From a virus, in IMG/VR virus record IMGVR_UViG_3300025104_000002, positions 1 to 51,786 of that record: a stretch of DNA of 51,786 nt; one strand, given 5' to 3'. Within the stretch, counting starts at the first letter, position 1, and each line of letters starts with the position of its first letter. The notes below the pieces were generated by a model that was given only the letters and a program-made list of their open reading frames with translations, did not search any database and was not told the origin of the DNA. This document shows positions 9,753 to 19,273 of the stretch, in pieces. Position numbers and translations under genes: made by a program.

Positions 9753-11720
9753 TCATCGCCCTAGATTTAACCCCACAACGGGTCGCGCAGTCGGCGGCGG
9801 ATTTTCGAGCTTGATGCCGCCGATCTCATCAACGTCACCGTCAGGATTGATTACAAACACACGATTGCCGTATTGGAAGTATGCCACGCCCCTACTGGAA
9901 TCGACAGTAAGTTTGCCCTGCGCTTGCTTGGCACGTTCCTCTGCGAGCTTGTATTCGCCCTCGACAATCGCTTTCTGGATGTCGCGCATGGCGTTGACCA
10001 TAGCGTCTCCGTACTTGCGCCTGAGCGCCAATTCGTTCTCCAGTCGAGCCATCTCCGATGCAGCTTGGCGGGCTTCGGGACTGAACTCTCGCAGTGCCAT
10101 CGCCGCCAGTTCGGACGGAGACACGCCTTCCTTGACGCGCTGACCGTTGACGAAGTAGTTGTAGTTACCGTCGCTGCGCGGTTGGATGCCCACCGGAACA
10201 CCCATGTACTGCGACAGGACACCGGCCAGACGGCGCGGGTCGTTGGCGAGTGCCAGTTCACGTAGACCCTGCATACCTTGCAGGTAGGTCTGTTTCTGGG
10301 CAACTTGTTGCTGCAACTGAAGTAGGCTTGCGTCAATCTGGCCGATAGACTCGCGCATCCGCATGGCCTGCTCGATACCTTGCGAGGTGCCACTTTGCAT
10401 GTACATCTGGGCCAGTTGGGCAATCTCGTTGCGTTGGCGAGTCAGGAGCGCGGCCTGCTGCTGGGCCATCTGCTGGAGTTGTTGCTGCTCGTAGGGGATC
10501 GACTCGGGGTTGGCGAGGTAGAACTCGGCCATCTGCATGTTGCGGGCCTGAGTGCGCGGTACTTCCATCGGAGCCGGAGGCGTACCCGCAGCCGCAGCCG
10601 CAGCCGCAGCAGCCGGTGCTGCTTGGGCCGAAGGCGTGATACCCGACAGGATTGTGTTGATCGGGCCAGACATCGCGGCCTTGCCCTTGTCGCTGGATGC
10701 ACCCTTGTATCGCTGGATCGCCCGCTCGTAGTCGCCACCCGACTCTTGCAGGTACTGCGAGAACAGTTGCGCCGCGAACGGGATGGCGGTGTTGGGGTCC
10801 AGCCGCTGCTCACGGGTCAGACCATGCACGTCAGCAATTTGAGCAATACCCAGACCGAACTTCTCACCTCGTGGCGACACTGCCCTGGGGTTGAAGGACG
10901 ACTCGGTACCGATGAGCCGCTTGAACACCACGGGGTCAATGCCATACTGCTGGGCGCTCTGGGCGATCAGCGCGTCGTAGGGAGTGACTGTGTTGTCGTA
11001 CTGCTGCGCAGCCTTGGTAGCCTCGGTAGGTTTAGTAGACTTGGGCGACTCGGTAGGCGCGGGCTTCGGTAGCGCGACAGGGCGCTTCCCAGTTGCCAGT
11101 TGCTGCTCCGTCTGGCGCACATACTTGTCGTAGAACGGTGTGTAGGAGAAGCTGGGCGTGGGCAGTTCCGTACCAAACAGGTAGTTGATACCACGAGCCA
11201 CTTGGCTGGCAAGGTTCAGGCCCGCCGCAGCAGGGGCTTGGATCACGTCCAGCACCGCAGTCGGAGCCTTGAGCAATGCCGTGCGGTTGTAACCCTGCCG
11301 AACCTCGTCAGGGGTCAGCGGTTGCGTAGGTGCAGCGGATGCGCGGGGGTACGTAGGCTGGGGTTGCCCAACCATCGGGGGGTTGACCATGCCGCGACCG
11401 GCACCGGCCCGCGAGGGTTGAACACCGGGCGGGAGCGGTTGTTGGCCGGGGTGCAATCCGGGCGGGGCAGCAGGAGCCGCAGGAGCGACTGCCTCCATTG
11501 GCATCTGCTGCCCCGGCATGACCGGCTGGGTGAACTGCGGGAGTTGGACCTGCTGGAACGACGGCAGTTGCGCCTGTGCCATGCGGGCCTTCAAATCGGC
11601 CAACCGATTCTGCTCCTCGATAATAAGCTGGTTCTGGCGGGCAAGGCGTGCAGTGGCCTCAGCCTCCTGCATACCTGTCGCCACACGGCCAGCACCGCTG
11701 AATAGTTGACCGAGGTTCAT
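9753..11720 (-). CDS. Internal virion protein with lytic transglycosylase domain
   Basis: This 655-residue protein has a Gln/Pro-rich N-terminal third and an SLT-like domain at about 245-345. The likely catalytic Glu is in GTESSFNPRAVSP near residue 273, followed by the GLGIAQI and DPNTAIPFAAQ motifs of goose-lysozyme and SLT folds. The C-terminal half is rich in Gln and Ala and is predicted helical. In T7-like phages a comparable activity is on an internal core protein that opens peptidoglycan during ejection. The gene lies 3 nt upstream of the giant polyvalent gene in the late operon, so it is more likely a virion lysin than the lysis enzyme, which is encoded separately at 17551-18003. Confidence 0.85.
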   Translation of the reverse strand: MNLGQLFSGAGRVATGMQEAEATARLARQNQLIIEEQNRLADLKARMAQAQLPSFQQVQLPQFTQPVMPGQQMPMEAVAPAAPAAPPGLHPGQQPLPPGVQPSRAGAGRGMVNPPMVGQPQPTYPRASAAPTQPLTPDEVRQGYNRTALLKAPTAVLDVIQAPAAAGLNLASQVARGINYLFGTELPTPSFSYTPFYDKYVRQTEQQLATGKRPVALPKPAPTESPKSTKPTEATKAAQQYDNTVTPYDALIAQSAQQYGIDPVVFKRLIGTESSFNPRAVSPRGEKFGLGIAQIADVHGLTREQRLDPNTAIPFAAQLFSQYLQESGGDYERAIQRYKGASSDKGKAAMSGPINTILSGITPSAQAAPAAAAAAAAAGTPPAPMEVPRTQARNMQMAEFYLANPESIPYEQQQLQQMAQQQAALLTRQRNEIAQLAQMYMQSGTSQGIEQAMRMRESIGQIDASLLQLQQQVAQKQTYLQGMQGLRELALANDPRRLAGVLSQYMGVPVGIQPRSDGNYNYFVNGQRVKEGVSPSELAAMALREFSPEARQAASEMARLENELALRRKYGDAMVNAMRDIQKAIVEGEYKLAEERAKQAQGKLTVDSSRGVAYFQYGNRVFVINPDGDVDEIGGIKLENPPPTARPVVGLNLGR

Positions 11721-11729
11721 GTGGCCTCC

Positions 11730-13271
11730 TTAGCCGCGACTTTGCGATTGCTGGGTGCCAGTCAGATCGCCAAAGAATCGTCCGATGTCCGTTGCCTGCT
11801 GGGCGCGGCGCTCCTCGCCCTTAGCGTACAGGGCTGCCAGTGCGCCGTAGGCTTGGGTGCTGGGGGTCATGTAACCCGGCATGGCTGCAATACCAGCCTG
11901 CATGGTACCCAGACGACCCTGAACACCCGTGCCGTAGCCCACATCGTAGGCGGTACCCGTGTCGCGGGCAGTCGCCAGATCGTAGCGGCGGGATTCGGCC
12001 TCGCGGCGCTCACCCGACAGACCACGCAGACCAGCCTTCTTCGCCTTGGCACCAGCAAGCTGGGCGCGGCGGGCGCGTTGCAGACCGAAGTACTCGGGGT
12101 CGAAGTACTTGGACTCACCGATCAGGGCTTGCGCCTGCTCCAGACGCTGGTTGAACAGAGCTTGGTTGGCCTGCTGGAGTTGGCGCAGTTCTTCAGTCTG
12201 GGCTTGCAGCAGCATCTGCTCCTCAGCCGTCAGACCTTCACCAGCCAGCACGGAACCAGCCAACTGACCACCGGCACGCAGGATCAGGTCGGCCAGTGCC
12301 TTGGGATCACTGAACTTGTCAGCGATGGCACCGGGGACGTTCTTGAGCGCTTCGGCGAATGACTTGGGCTGGGCGGCAGTTTGCGCTGCCGTGGTACCTG
12401 CGGTCTGGGCAGTCTGCGTAGCAGCAGATGGCGCAGACACCGCAGCAGGTCGCTGGTTGATGAACGAAGTCGGGTCGCCCAGTGCCGTAGTACCGCCAGC
12501 CGCCAGAGTGGGCGAGTAGGAACCACCGCTGTAGGCGCTGATCGGGGTCGTCGAGGTGTAGACGCCTTGGCCGGTGATGACTTGCGTACCACCACCGGGG
12601 GCTGCGCCGACGACGCTCAGACCCTGCGACGGGGGCATACCCGCCGCGAGGCTGTAGTCGATGGCTTGGCCGGTTGCCAGAGCGCGATCCACCGAGGATG
12701 TGAAGAAGCCGGGGTCGGGAGCCTGCAAGCCGTAGCTGGCCGTGGTCGGGTTCAGACCCGCAGACGGGAACTGCAAACCAGCAGTCAGGCTGTAATCCAC
12801 AGGGGTCATGGCTGCGGACAAACCACCGCCTGCACCAACAGCCGAAGTGGGTAGGCCACCTGCCGTGGTGCCCATCGACAGGCCAGTGCCGCTGCCACCC
12901 AGAGTCAGGCCAGTGCCGCTGGGGCCGGTACCCAGCGCGTAGGGGGAACCAGAAGCAGCCGTCGCACCGCTCGGAGCCGTGAGGCCAGTACCGCCACCGC
13001 CAGCAGAGGGCGCAGCGGCGTAGCCGCCGATACCCCCACTAATACCACCCATCAGGGCGCTTCGCCCTATGTCCTCGCCCAGCACGGCCCCTTTGACTGC
13101 GCCGAGCGCCGCCCCCGTAATGGCTCCACCGACCACACTACCTGCGGTAGCGGAACCGACCGCCGTACCGATGGCTGTGGACAGGCCGATGGACGATGCG
13201 ATTGCAGGGGCTACGAACGGGATAGCAACTGCGGCCACTACGCTCACAATGGTTTTGGCGGCTTTACTCAT
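11730..13271 (-). CDS. Gly/Ala-rich putative internal virion protein
   Basis: The 513-residue product starts with a hydrophobic Gly/Ala-rich region of about 75 residues (VVAAVAIPFVAPAIASSIG and following) that could enter a membrane. A long Gly/Ser/Thr/Ala-rich middle follows, then a Gln/Glu-rich predicted coiled coil near 350-400 (EEQMLLQAQTEELRQLQQ). No catalytic motif is visible. Its position between the acetyltransferase-like gene and the transglycosylase gene, and the hydrophobic N-terminus, suggest an ejected core or membrane-channel component. The start overlaps the end of the upstream gene by 8 nt. Structural role likely, exact role unknown. Confidence 0.7.
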   Translation of the reverse strand: MSKAAKTIVSVVAAVAIPFVAPAIASSIGLSTAIGTAVGSATAGSVVGGAITGAALGAVKGAVLGEDIGRSALMGGISGGIGGYAAAPSAGGGGTGLTAPSGATAASGSPYALGTGPSGTGLTLGGSGTGLSMGTTAGGLPTSAVGAGGGLSAAMTPVDYSLTAGLQFPSAGLNPTTASYGLQAPDPGFFTSSVDRALATGQAIDYSLAAGMPPSQGLSVVGAAPGGGTQVITGQGVYTSTTPISAYSGGSYSPTLAAGGTTALGDPTSFINQRPAAVSAPSAATQTAQTAGTTAAQTAAQPKSFAEALKNVPGAIADKFSDPKALADLILRAGGQLAGSVLAGEGLTAEEQMLLQAQTEELRQLQQANQALFNQRLEQAQALIGESKYFDPEYFGLQRARRAQLAGAKAKKAGLRGLSGERREAESRRYDLATARDTGTAYDVGYGTGVQGRLGTMQAGIAAMPGYMTPSTQAYGALAALYAKGEERRAQQATDIGRFFGDLTGTQQSQSRG

Positions 13272-13710
13272 GGTTCTCTCCTAGCTTCATTCGGACGTAT
13301 GCGCAGGATTCGGTGAACCCGAACTTCTTCAGGTACACCTCGGCGCGTTCAGTTGGGGTGTAGGCATCCAGAAACTCCACGCCGTTTGCCACGAGCCACT
13401 TGATAATCGGCTCCCAGAATGCGGCTTTGAAACGGAGGAGATGGCGTCCTGCGAGCGCCATGACATCCGCGCCCTTGTGCCCATTGGCATCGAAGAACTG
13501 CAACGCCAGAATGCAAGCGACCTCGCCGTCGAGGAATCCTGCGAACATCACAGCTTTGTCCAACTGTACGGCCAGCAGCACATGCCCTGCGTCCATCTCG
13601 CCCTTGGCGATGGTGTTACCTTCGCACGCTGACTCGACCAGCGGCTCCAGAACAGGCCACAACTCAATGACCCGCTCCTTCGTCAGCATTTCAATGGACA
13701 GCGTTGTCAT
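13264..13710 (-). CDS. GNAT acetyltransferase-like protein
   Basis: The 148-residue product has the size and alternating pattern of a GNAT fold: an N-terminal helix (ERVIELWPVLEPLVESAC), strands around LLAVQLDKAVMFAGFLDGEVACILALQ, and a C-terminal FLDAYTPTERAEVYLKKFGF segment that resembles the final GNAT strand-helix-strand. The canonical acetyl-CoA loop is not obvious. GNAT-like proteins of this size sit among the internal virion genes of several podoviruses. The gene is translationally coupled to its neighbours. It could be a structural derivative without activity. Confidence 0.6.
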   Translation of the reverse strand: MTTLSIEMLTKERVIELWPVLEPLVESACEGNTIAKGEMDAGHVLLAVQLDKAVMFAGFLDGEVACILALQFFDANGHKGADVMALAGRHLLRFKAAFWEPIIKWLVANGVEFLDAYTPTERAEVYLKKFGFTESCAYVRMKLGENHE

Positions 13711-13713
13711 GTC

Positions 13714-14535
13714 TTATTCCTTGTACTTCTCAACGAGTGAGTCGAAGAACTCTTTGCCTTTCATCCTGACCACATGGGCTGGCACTACGTACTCACCTTC
13801 GTGCGCGTTGATCAGTACAGAACCGTCAGCCTTCTTCGAGTTGGGGGTCATGCCGCCACGAGCCATCGAAGGAATGGGCTGACCACCGGCCATTGCCGGG
13901 GTACCACCTTGCATCATGTTCTGACCGCCCACATCCTGCTGGAGCGCACGTGCAGCCAGCAGCAAAACGAAGACCAGACCCTGATCGTACTGCGGGGGTA
14001 GGTCTTGCTCAGTGGCGATACCCTGCTGAATGGCAAAATTGCGCACGTAAGGATACATCTCGGGGTTCTGAGCAGCGACCGTGGCAAGCTGCACGATCAT
14101 GTTCAGTTCCTGTTGGGTCAACTCGCCAGTCGCCAGCACTTCTTGAATCGCAGCACGAATCTGGGCGATCTGCTGCGGGTGCTGGCTGGCGAACTGGTTG
14201 ACCAGCATCTCCAGCATCTGCGGCGACATACCACCGGGCTGGACATTGGCCTGAAGGCCGACCGAGGTGGAGGCACCGGGCTGCGTACCACCGACCGGCA
14301 TACCACCGGGGCCGATCATGCCACCCGCTTGGTAAGACGGGACGAAGGTTTGCACACCACCCATACCGGAAGACAGGCCCATCGCCGGGTTCATCGCACC
14401 GTTGTTGGGTACACTGGGGGAGCCGACGCTGAGAATGCTGGCAAGTGCCGGGGGCAAGTCCATCACAGAGGTCGGAGCCGGAACCGGAGCACCCTGCGCA
14501 CTGAGCATCGTGTTGTACGGATTGTTCATGGTCAT
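13714..14535 (-). CDS. Virion-associated protein, Gly/Pro/Met/Gln-rich
   Basis: The 273-residue protein has a low-complexity N-terminal half rich in Gly, Pro, Met and Ser, and a helical middle (QIRAAIQEVLATGELTQQELNMIVQLA). The C-terminal module is GSVLINAHEGEYVVPAHVVRMKGKEFF. I recall that last type of module from virion and tape-measure-like proteins, but cannot assign a function from it. It lies in the late operon between a small coiled-coil gene and the GNAT-like gene, overlapping the former by 4 nt. A tail or internal virion role is inferred from context only. Confidence 0.6.
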   Translation of the reverse strand: MTMNNPYNTMLSAQGAPVPAPTSVMDLPPALASILSVGSPSVPNNGAMNPAMGLSSGMGGVQTFVPSYQAGGMIGPGGMPVGGTQPGASTSVGLQANVQPGGMSPQMLEMLVNQFASQHPQQIAQIRAAIQEVLATGELTQQELNMIVQLATVAAQNPEMYPYVRNFAIQQGIATEQDLPPQYDQGLVFVLLLAARALQQDVGGQNMMQGGTPAMAGGQPIPSMARGGMTPNSKKADGSVLINAHEGEYVVPAHVVRMKGKEFFDSLVEKYKE

Positions 14536-14897
14536 CCTTTCAGTTGGTTGATCAGCGCGTTCAGCGTGTTCCGCAGGGCCGCTACATCGTTGGCAAGTTG
14601 TTGGACGTTGTTCAACAGCTTACCGTAATCCTCCAGACTTGGCACCGACACTCCGTTGATTGTAAAGCCAGTACCTTGCGCCGTCACTTGCTGAAAAGCT
14701 GGGTTGCCCACGGGTTGGACACCCACTTGGGACTTGGTGATTGCTCGGGCCAGATCGGAGTTCGGTCCGGTCTTGGCCCCGATGAGCAGTTCGAGGTTGT
14801 CCTTCATGGCGTTCAGGGTGTTGAACTGCCAGTCCGACAACCCCGCTTGGGGGATGCTGGGGATCACGCTGAACCGTGGTGGGCGTGTTGCCATCAT
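14532..14897 (-). CDS. Small late protein with C-terminal coiled coil
   Basis: The product is 121 residues. The N-terminal half is unremarkable and the C-terminal 35 residues form a heptad-like helix (YGKLLNNVQQLANDVAALR and following) able to oligomerise. It overlaps the upstream tail gene and the downstream gene by 4 nt each, a typical translational-coupling arrangement, so co-production with tail components is expected. I do not recognise a family. Confidence 0.6.
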   Translation of the reverse strand: MMATRPPRFSVIPSIPQAGLSDWQFNTLNAMKDNLELLIGAKTGPNSDLARAITKSQVGVQPVGNPAFQQVTAQGTGFTINGVSVPSLEDYGKLLNNVQQLANDVAALRNTLNALINQLKG

Positions 14898-17548
14898 GCA
14901 CCTCGCAAGCCGAATGGAGTCTCGGCCAAGTGGATCGCCCGGATGCGGACGTTGCCCTCGACACCAAACTCGAAGGTATCAGTGCGGTACCCAGTCGGTA
15001 GTCGAAATATGTCGCTGTCCGTGAGTTGCGTCTCGAAGATCAATTCCTTGTCGGCCCACATGCGGAACGTGACGGCATCGGCCACATCCCACAGGACGTT
15101 GTACTCGCCCCAGTCTGCGACAACAACCTCCCACTTGTCCGACGTACCGGCGTAGTCTGCGATGACACGTGCGGCACCGATGTTGATCATGTCCTTGGTC
15201 GTAATGACCTTGGACTTCCATTCCTGTGTGGCAGGCGGCTGCGTGAGGTCGTCCCACAGGTACACGTCGCCATTGGTACCCGTGGTGTAGTACAGACGCC
15301 CGGACTTGGTGTCGTACCACGAGGCGCTGAACTGGAAGTCGCAGTCCACGAAGTAGCCACCGATCTTCTCGTCACGCTCGAACACGAACGCACCGGCAGA
15401 GTGGGATGCGAAGTAGGCATCGCCATAGTACGCACCGACGACTGACGTGGGGTCAAGCTCAGTCTGCCACGTATCGTTGTTGTACAGGAGCTTGGTGATG
15501 ATCGTCGGGCCACTGTTGGGGGAGTACACCGCCAGTCCATCATGCGTCGAGTACACGACGCCGTAGCCCATCGTCACCACGCTCTTGGCGTTCAGACAGG
15601 GGAACTGCGCGTCGATGCGCGACACCGAGACACCCGAAGCCGGGTCGGTCACGGAGACGATGTATGGGTACGAGTCGGTCATAACCAGCAGCGCCCCGCT
15701 GACTGCGGCAATCGCCACGATGTTGTGCTCCAGAATGGTCGCGTAGCTGCGAGGCCATGCGTGCGGTTTGTTTGGTTCAGAGAAGTACAACGTGTTGCCG
15801 ACGAAGCCGACAAGGATGTTGTTCTGAATCGCCGTCAGACCTTGAAGATCGTTAGGAGGCGCATCAAACTCGTCTGTCTCCAGAATATCGAACAAATTAC
15901 GGGAATCAAAATCATCAATGAAAGTGTAGTTCCCGCCGTCCCCCCAGTAGCGTGCGGGATTGTCAGTCGTCTCAGCCACGTCGTGGTACAGCGTACCAGC
16001 AGTGACTGCTGTCTCAGCGACATTGCTGTCGGTCTGGGCGTACTCGAAGGTGTAATCGTCGATGACATTCGTTACGATACCCCCCGTGATGTTGAAGGAC
16101 GCCACAGAGCAGCCGCTGATCTTGAAGCGGTCATCCAGCGACAAGTTGTGTGGATACAGCGTCTTAACCCGCGAGACATTGCCCGTGCGCTGCACACGGG
16201 CCAGTGCAATCGGGAACCATAGTGTCGCCAGCCGGTAGTATTCAGTGCCAGATGCCGAAGTCAGTGTGCGGTACAGCCGTACACCGCGCACGAAGTTCTT
16301 GCCGACCGGCTTGGTCGTGGGGATGTTACTCACCGTGACGGTGATGCCTTCCTTGATGTACAGGTTCTCAGATGGCTTGGAAGCGATGGACTCCTCATTC
16401 CACGGAGTGAACCATGTGAAGACATAGGAGCGGGCCTGCGTCAGACCACCGAGTTCGACCTTGCCGCTGGTGAACGGCGTCGAAGCCACCTGCGGACCGG
16501 GGCTGAAGTAGGTCAGCGTCGTGTCGTTGACCACCGTGCATTCGACGTTGGTCGCGTTGAAGCTGCGCATGTCCAGCCGCACGTTGCCGCTGGTCGTGTT
16601 CGAGTTGGTCGTGATGACTTCGAACGTGTTGGTCGTGACGTTAGTCACAGTGTACACCCCGTCCGTCGCCGTGCCGGAGGTGAAGTCCAGCGACACTTGA
16701 GCGCCGTTGGACAGCCCGTGATTGTTGATCGTGACCACGATGGTCGTGGTACCGGCGTTCTTCCACGTGATGGTGCCCGAGCGGGCCGCAGGCGAAGGGG
16801 CCGTGACTGCGAAGATGTCCTTGTCCACCACAAACACGGAGTAGGCACCGTTGAGGTCTGCATGATCACTGAACTCCAGATCGACCACCTGACCGGGCGA
16901 CAGACCGTGATCGGTCACAGTCACCATGATTGACAGAGTGCCCGATGCTTCGCTGTAGCTACCGGTGCGGGTTGACTTGGCCTGCGTGTACGTGCCAGTG
17001 CGGTAGGTGAACCCAGACACCGTGATCTGGTTGCCAGTGCGCAGCCCATGTGGCGTGCTGGTGACGATGGTCGCTACGTTGCCAGCATCCCGTGAGAAGC
17101 TGGCCGTGGTCTTGGCGGTGAAGGTTGCAGCCGTCGTGGTCAACTGCTGTGAGTCCTCCGGTACCGGCAAGCCGAGGTAGTAATAATCGACCGGGTAGGG
17201 GGCTGGGCCACTTGTTGCCAGTTCGTAGTTCGACACCTTGGGCACACCATCCCCGGTGTAGTAGAACCGCTGCTCGATCTCGTCGGTCGATGCGGCCACT
17301 GCGATGGAGACATCGCTGGGCCACGAAAGCCAGACGGGGGCTTGAGTGTCTGGGTCGCGCAGTGCGTACAGGGTTTTGGTGGTCCCGGTTCGGTTCGTGT
17401 TACCGACAACCTTGGGCTGCGGGTAGGGGATCAGATCGCCGGAGTACAACTTGCAGTTGCGTGCGACCTGTGCTGCTGTGTTCGGCAGCAACTCCGGGCT
17501 GATCTTGGGTGCTGTACCCAGAAAGTTGATGATCTTGACGCCTGCCAT
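14894..17548 (-). CDS. Tail tube / nozzle-like protein (gp12-like)
   Basis: The 884-residue product resembles podovirus tail tubular protein B or nozzle proteins in size, beta-rich composition and N-terminus, where an IINFLGTAPKISPELLP segment is followed by a conserved CKLYSGDLIPY and later TLYALRDPD. Residues 150-350 contain repeated Thr/Val/Gly-rich beta segments (PHGLRTGNQITVSG, DHGLSPGQVVDLEF, NHGLSNGAQVSLDF) that look like three tandem copies of one small domain. The C-terminal third has Trp/Tyr-rich strands. It is upstream of the internal virion genes and downstream of the endolysin. Confidence 0.75.
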   Translation of the reverse strand: MAGVKIINFLGTAPKISPELLPNTAAQVARNCKLYSGDLIPYPQPKVVGNTNRTGTTKTLYALRDPDTQAPVWLSWPSDVSIAVAASTDEIEQRFYYTGDGVPKVSNYELATSGPAPYPVDYYYLGLPVPEDSQQLTTTAATFTAKTTASFSRDAGNVATIVTSTPHGLRTGNQITVSGFTYRTGTYTQAKSTRTGSYSEASGTLSIMVTVTDHGLSPGQVVDLEFSDHADLNGAYSVFVVDKDIFAVTAPSPAARSGTITWKNAGTTTIVVTINNHGLSNGAQVSLDFTSGTATDGVYTVTNVTTNTFEVITTNSNTTSGNVRLDMRSFNATNVECTVVNDTTLTYFSPGPQVASTPFTSGKVELGGLTQARSYVFTWFTPWNEESIASKPSENLYIKEGITVTVSNIPTTKPVGKNFVRGVRLYRTLTSASGTEYYRLATLWFPIALARVQRTGNVSRVKTLYPHNLSLDDRFKISGCSVASFNITGGIVTNVIDDYTFEYAQTDSNVAETAVTAGTLYHDVAETTDNPARYWGDGGNYTFIDDFDSRNLFDILETDEFDAPPNDLQGLTAIQNNILVGFVGNTLYFSEPNKPHAWPRSYATILEHNIVAIAAVSGALLVMTDSYPYIVSVTDPASGVSVSRIDAQFPCLNAKSVVTMGYGVVYSTHDGLAVYSPNSGPTIITKLLYNNDTWQTELDPTSVVGAYYGDAYFASHSAGAFVFERDEKIGGYFVDCDFQFSASWYDTKSGRLYYTTGTNGDVYLWDDLTQPPATQEWKSKVITTKDMINIGAARVIADYAGTSDKWEVVVADWGEYNVLWDVADAVTFRMWADKELIFETQLTDSDIFRLPTGYRTDTFEFGVEGNVRIRAIHLAETPFGLRGA

Positions 17549-17550
17549 GT

Positions 17551-18003
17551 CTACACCAGTTCAAAGTGCGGCGCGTCGATGAAGGGCCGCTGCCCTAGTT
17601 TACGCCTTGCATCAACATAGTAATGCATGGCTTCCTCCATCGTTCCCTTCCAAGCGCGAATATCAGGAATGTTCCATGCAGCACCCCAGCGCAACCCCAC
17701 GGCGTGCTCGATAGCAGCTTGCCTCATCGCGGCAGCAATCTCGTCGTACAGGCTCAACTCCCATGAGATGCGGTTCCCCAGAAATGCCACGAGATCGACG
17801 GCTTCGCCAGTCAGGTGCTTGGAATGAAGGGTCTGCGTAGCCCCCTTGGCGAACAACTCCTGCTGACGCTTGGTCGAGCGAACACCTTCAGTGACTGCGA
17901 AGTCCACCGTAGTGATCTGGATCGCACGCTCGACCACGGATACCAGTTCGGGGCGGACCCCGACAAGGTTATTGCGGCTGCGCTGGGAGAGTCGGAAGGT
18001 CAT
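17551..18003 (-). CDS. Endolysin, M15-family peptidase
   Basis: The 150-residue protein has the zinc-binding signature of M15 and VanY-like peptidases: SKHLTGEAVDL near residues 81-91 supplies a His and an Asp, and the C-terminal DAPHFEL supplies the last His. Such enzymes cleave L-Ala-D-Glu or D-Ala-D-Ala peptide bonds of peptidoglycan. There is no signal peptide, so release would depend on a holin. Its start overlaps the stop of the holin-like gene upstream as ATGA (18000-18003), which fits a lysis cassette. Confidence 0.87.
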   Translation of the reverse strand: MTFRLSQRSRNNLVGVRPELVSVVERAIQITTVDFAVTEGVRSTKRQQELFAKGATQTLHSKHLTGEAVDLVAFLGNRISWELSLYDEIAAAMRQAAIEHAVGLRWGAAWNIPDIRAWKGTMEEAMHYYVDARRKLGQRPFIDAPHFELV

Positions 18004-18404
18004 TTTGTGGCTACTCCTTTGGTTTTCTCATAGGTGCGCAGACCGCCGATACCCAACATACCACTGAGCACAACCCAGAGCAGATCAGTGTCGATGGCTG
18101 GCGGTGCGGGCCAGCCGTTGATGGTCGCCGCCCACGTCAGCATAGGTTGGAGGAACACGGCGTAGCCGAAGCCTGCCACCCCCACCCACCCTGCACCGGG
18201 TCGCCAGCCAGCCACCCAGATGCTCGGATGCTGCGCTTCGCGGGCGTTGATCTCAAGCTGAGCAATCACCTGCTTCAGTTCGCCCTCCATCGCCATGCGC
18301 AGGAACTCGGCCTCGGCCTGCCGCTTAGCTTCGGGGTCAGGCACGAAACGATCCAGTAGAGTCTTACCGACTTCCAACAACGGAGCGAGGATGAGTGGGT
18401 TCAT
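18000..18404 (-). CDS. Putative holin, GTA-holin-like membrane protein
   Basis: The start is taken at 18404 because GGAGGT lies 7 nt upstream there; a longer frame reaches 18476 but lacks such a site. The resulting 134-residue protein has an amphipathic helix (LLDRFVPDPEAKRQAEAEF), then WRPGAGWVGVAGFGYAVFLQPML and later DLLWVVLSGMLGIGGL, giving two or three membrane segments. That order matches the 3TM holins found with gene-transfer agents and many podoviruses. Direct overlap with the endolysin gene supports a lysis role. Confidence 0.75.
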   Translation of the reverse strand: MNPLILAPLLEVGKTLLDRFVPDPEAKRQAEAEFLRMAMEGELKQVIAQLEINAREAQHPSIWVAGWRPGAGWVGVAGFGYAVFLQPMLTWAATINGWPAPPAIDTDLLWVVLSGMLGIGGLRTYEKTKGVATK

Positions 18405-18447
18405 TTCTTGACCTCCAAAGTACACTAGCGGCGTGCGGAAAGTCGCA

Positions 18448-18804
18448 TCAGAATAGCCCAGCTTTACTTGCCACAAACATAGCCGCTGCGGCAGCTAACG
18501 CCCACAAGACCGACTGCACCCACTCCGCCGCTTTGGCTTGCATCGGCTCAGCCACTTCCAGGCGACGCAAGCGCTCATCGAGCCTTTCTAGTGCCTGTGC
18601 TAGTCGGTCGATTGCACTAGCCGCCGCCGCTTGGCGCTCCTCGACCAGCGCCAGCCGTGTTACCGCTTCGCTCATCTTCTCGATCGCCGTTCGCATAGCG
18701 TGTTGATCCTCGCGTATGCGCTGGATATGGTGCGTTATTCGTTCGATGCGAACGACCGCGTCGGCTTCCTTTGCGATGGAGTGCAGATCATCAGAATCGG
18801 CCAT
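18448..18804 (-). CDS. Coiled-coil protein with C-terminal membrane anchor
   Basis: The 118-residue product has about 90 residues of charged helix with heptad repeats (IDRLAQALERLDERLRRLE) and ends with one hydrophobic segment (VLWALAAAAAMFVASKAG). The layout resembles XhlA-type hemolysin or accessory lysis proteins. It lies directly upstream of the holin-like gene. A role in lysis timing is inferred from context. Confidence 0.65.
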   Translation of the reverse strand: MADSDDLHSIAKEADAVVRIERITHHIQRIREDQHAMRTAIEKMSEAVTRLALVEERQAAAASAIDRLAQALERLDERLRRLEVAEPMQAKAAEWVQSVLWALAAAAAMFVASKAGLF

Positions 18805-18816
18805 TTGGTAACACCT

Positions 18817-19143
18817 TTAGAAAACCAACGTTTGTAACGCGCCAATAACCTCATCAGAGTACGCGGCCATCAGCACAACGAAAACCGCAGGCACGACGAA
18901 ATCCAACACACTGTCAATGTTCCACAGCTTTGGTTGTAGTGCCCCAAACTCAGGCCACTTAGCATTCGCTCGAACCCCGCCATTGGCTTTTATGTAGCGC
19001 TCCTCTACCTGCGCGTGCTCGCGCCCCACGAAAAAGCCAATCGCAAACGCAGCGCCTAGCCACCAATAGCCAAACAACCCGAACGGCAACTGCATCAGGG
19101 CGGCGTAAACAATGTGCTCGAAATGTGTTTTATTCATGGCCAC
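18817..19143 (-). CDS. Small membrane protein of the lysis region
   Basis: The 108-residue product has hydrophobic segments at about 12-40 (two closely spaced stretches) and 82-98 (FVVPAVFVVLMAAYSD) with a polar middle, consistent with two or three transmembrane helices. GTG at 19143 is chosen because AGAGG lies 7 nt upstream; an in-frame ATG at 19137 is the alternative. It is the first gene of the lysis cluster after the tailspike. A second holin or a host-envelope protein are both possible. Confidence 0.6.
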   Translation of the reverse strand: MAMNKTHFEHIVYAALMQLPFGLFGYWWLGAAFAIGFFVGREHAQVEERYIKANGGVRANAKWPEFGALQPKLWNIDSVLDFVVPAVFVVLMAAYSDEVIGALQTLVF

Positions 19144-19192
19144 GTATCAACCTCTATAGACGCCCGGCAACCGTGCGCTGAACTTCGGAAAG

Positions 19193-19207
19193 CCCCACTT
19201 TGTGGGG
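19193..19207 (-). terminator. Hairpin after tailspike gene
   Basis: A perfect 6-bp stem (CCCCAC and GTGGGG) with a 3-nt loop lies between the tailspike stop and the lysis genes. On the minus strand it is followed by only a short pyrimidine run (CTTTCC), so it is a weak terminator or an attenuator rather than a strong stop. The surrounding 130-nt gap (19144-19273) holds no gene that I can support. Confidence 0.4.
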
Positions 19208-19273
19208 ATGTGTAAATGGACAAAGTTGCGATAAGTGGTGCGGCGCGTTCAAGTCTGATCCAATCCATCTTTG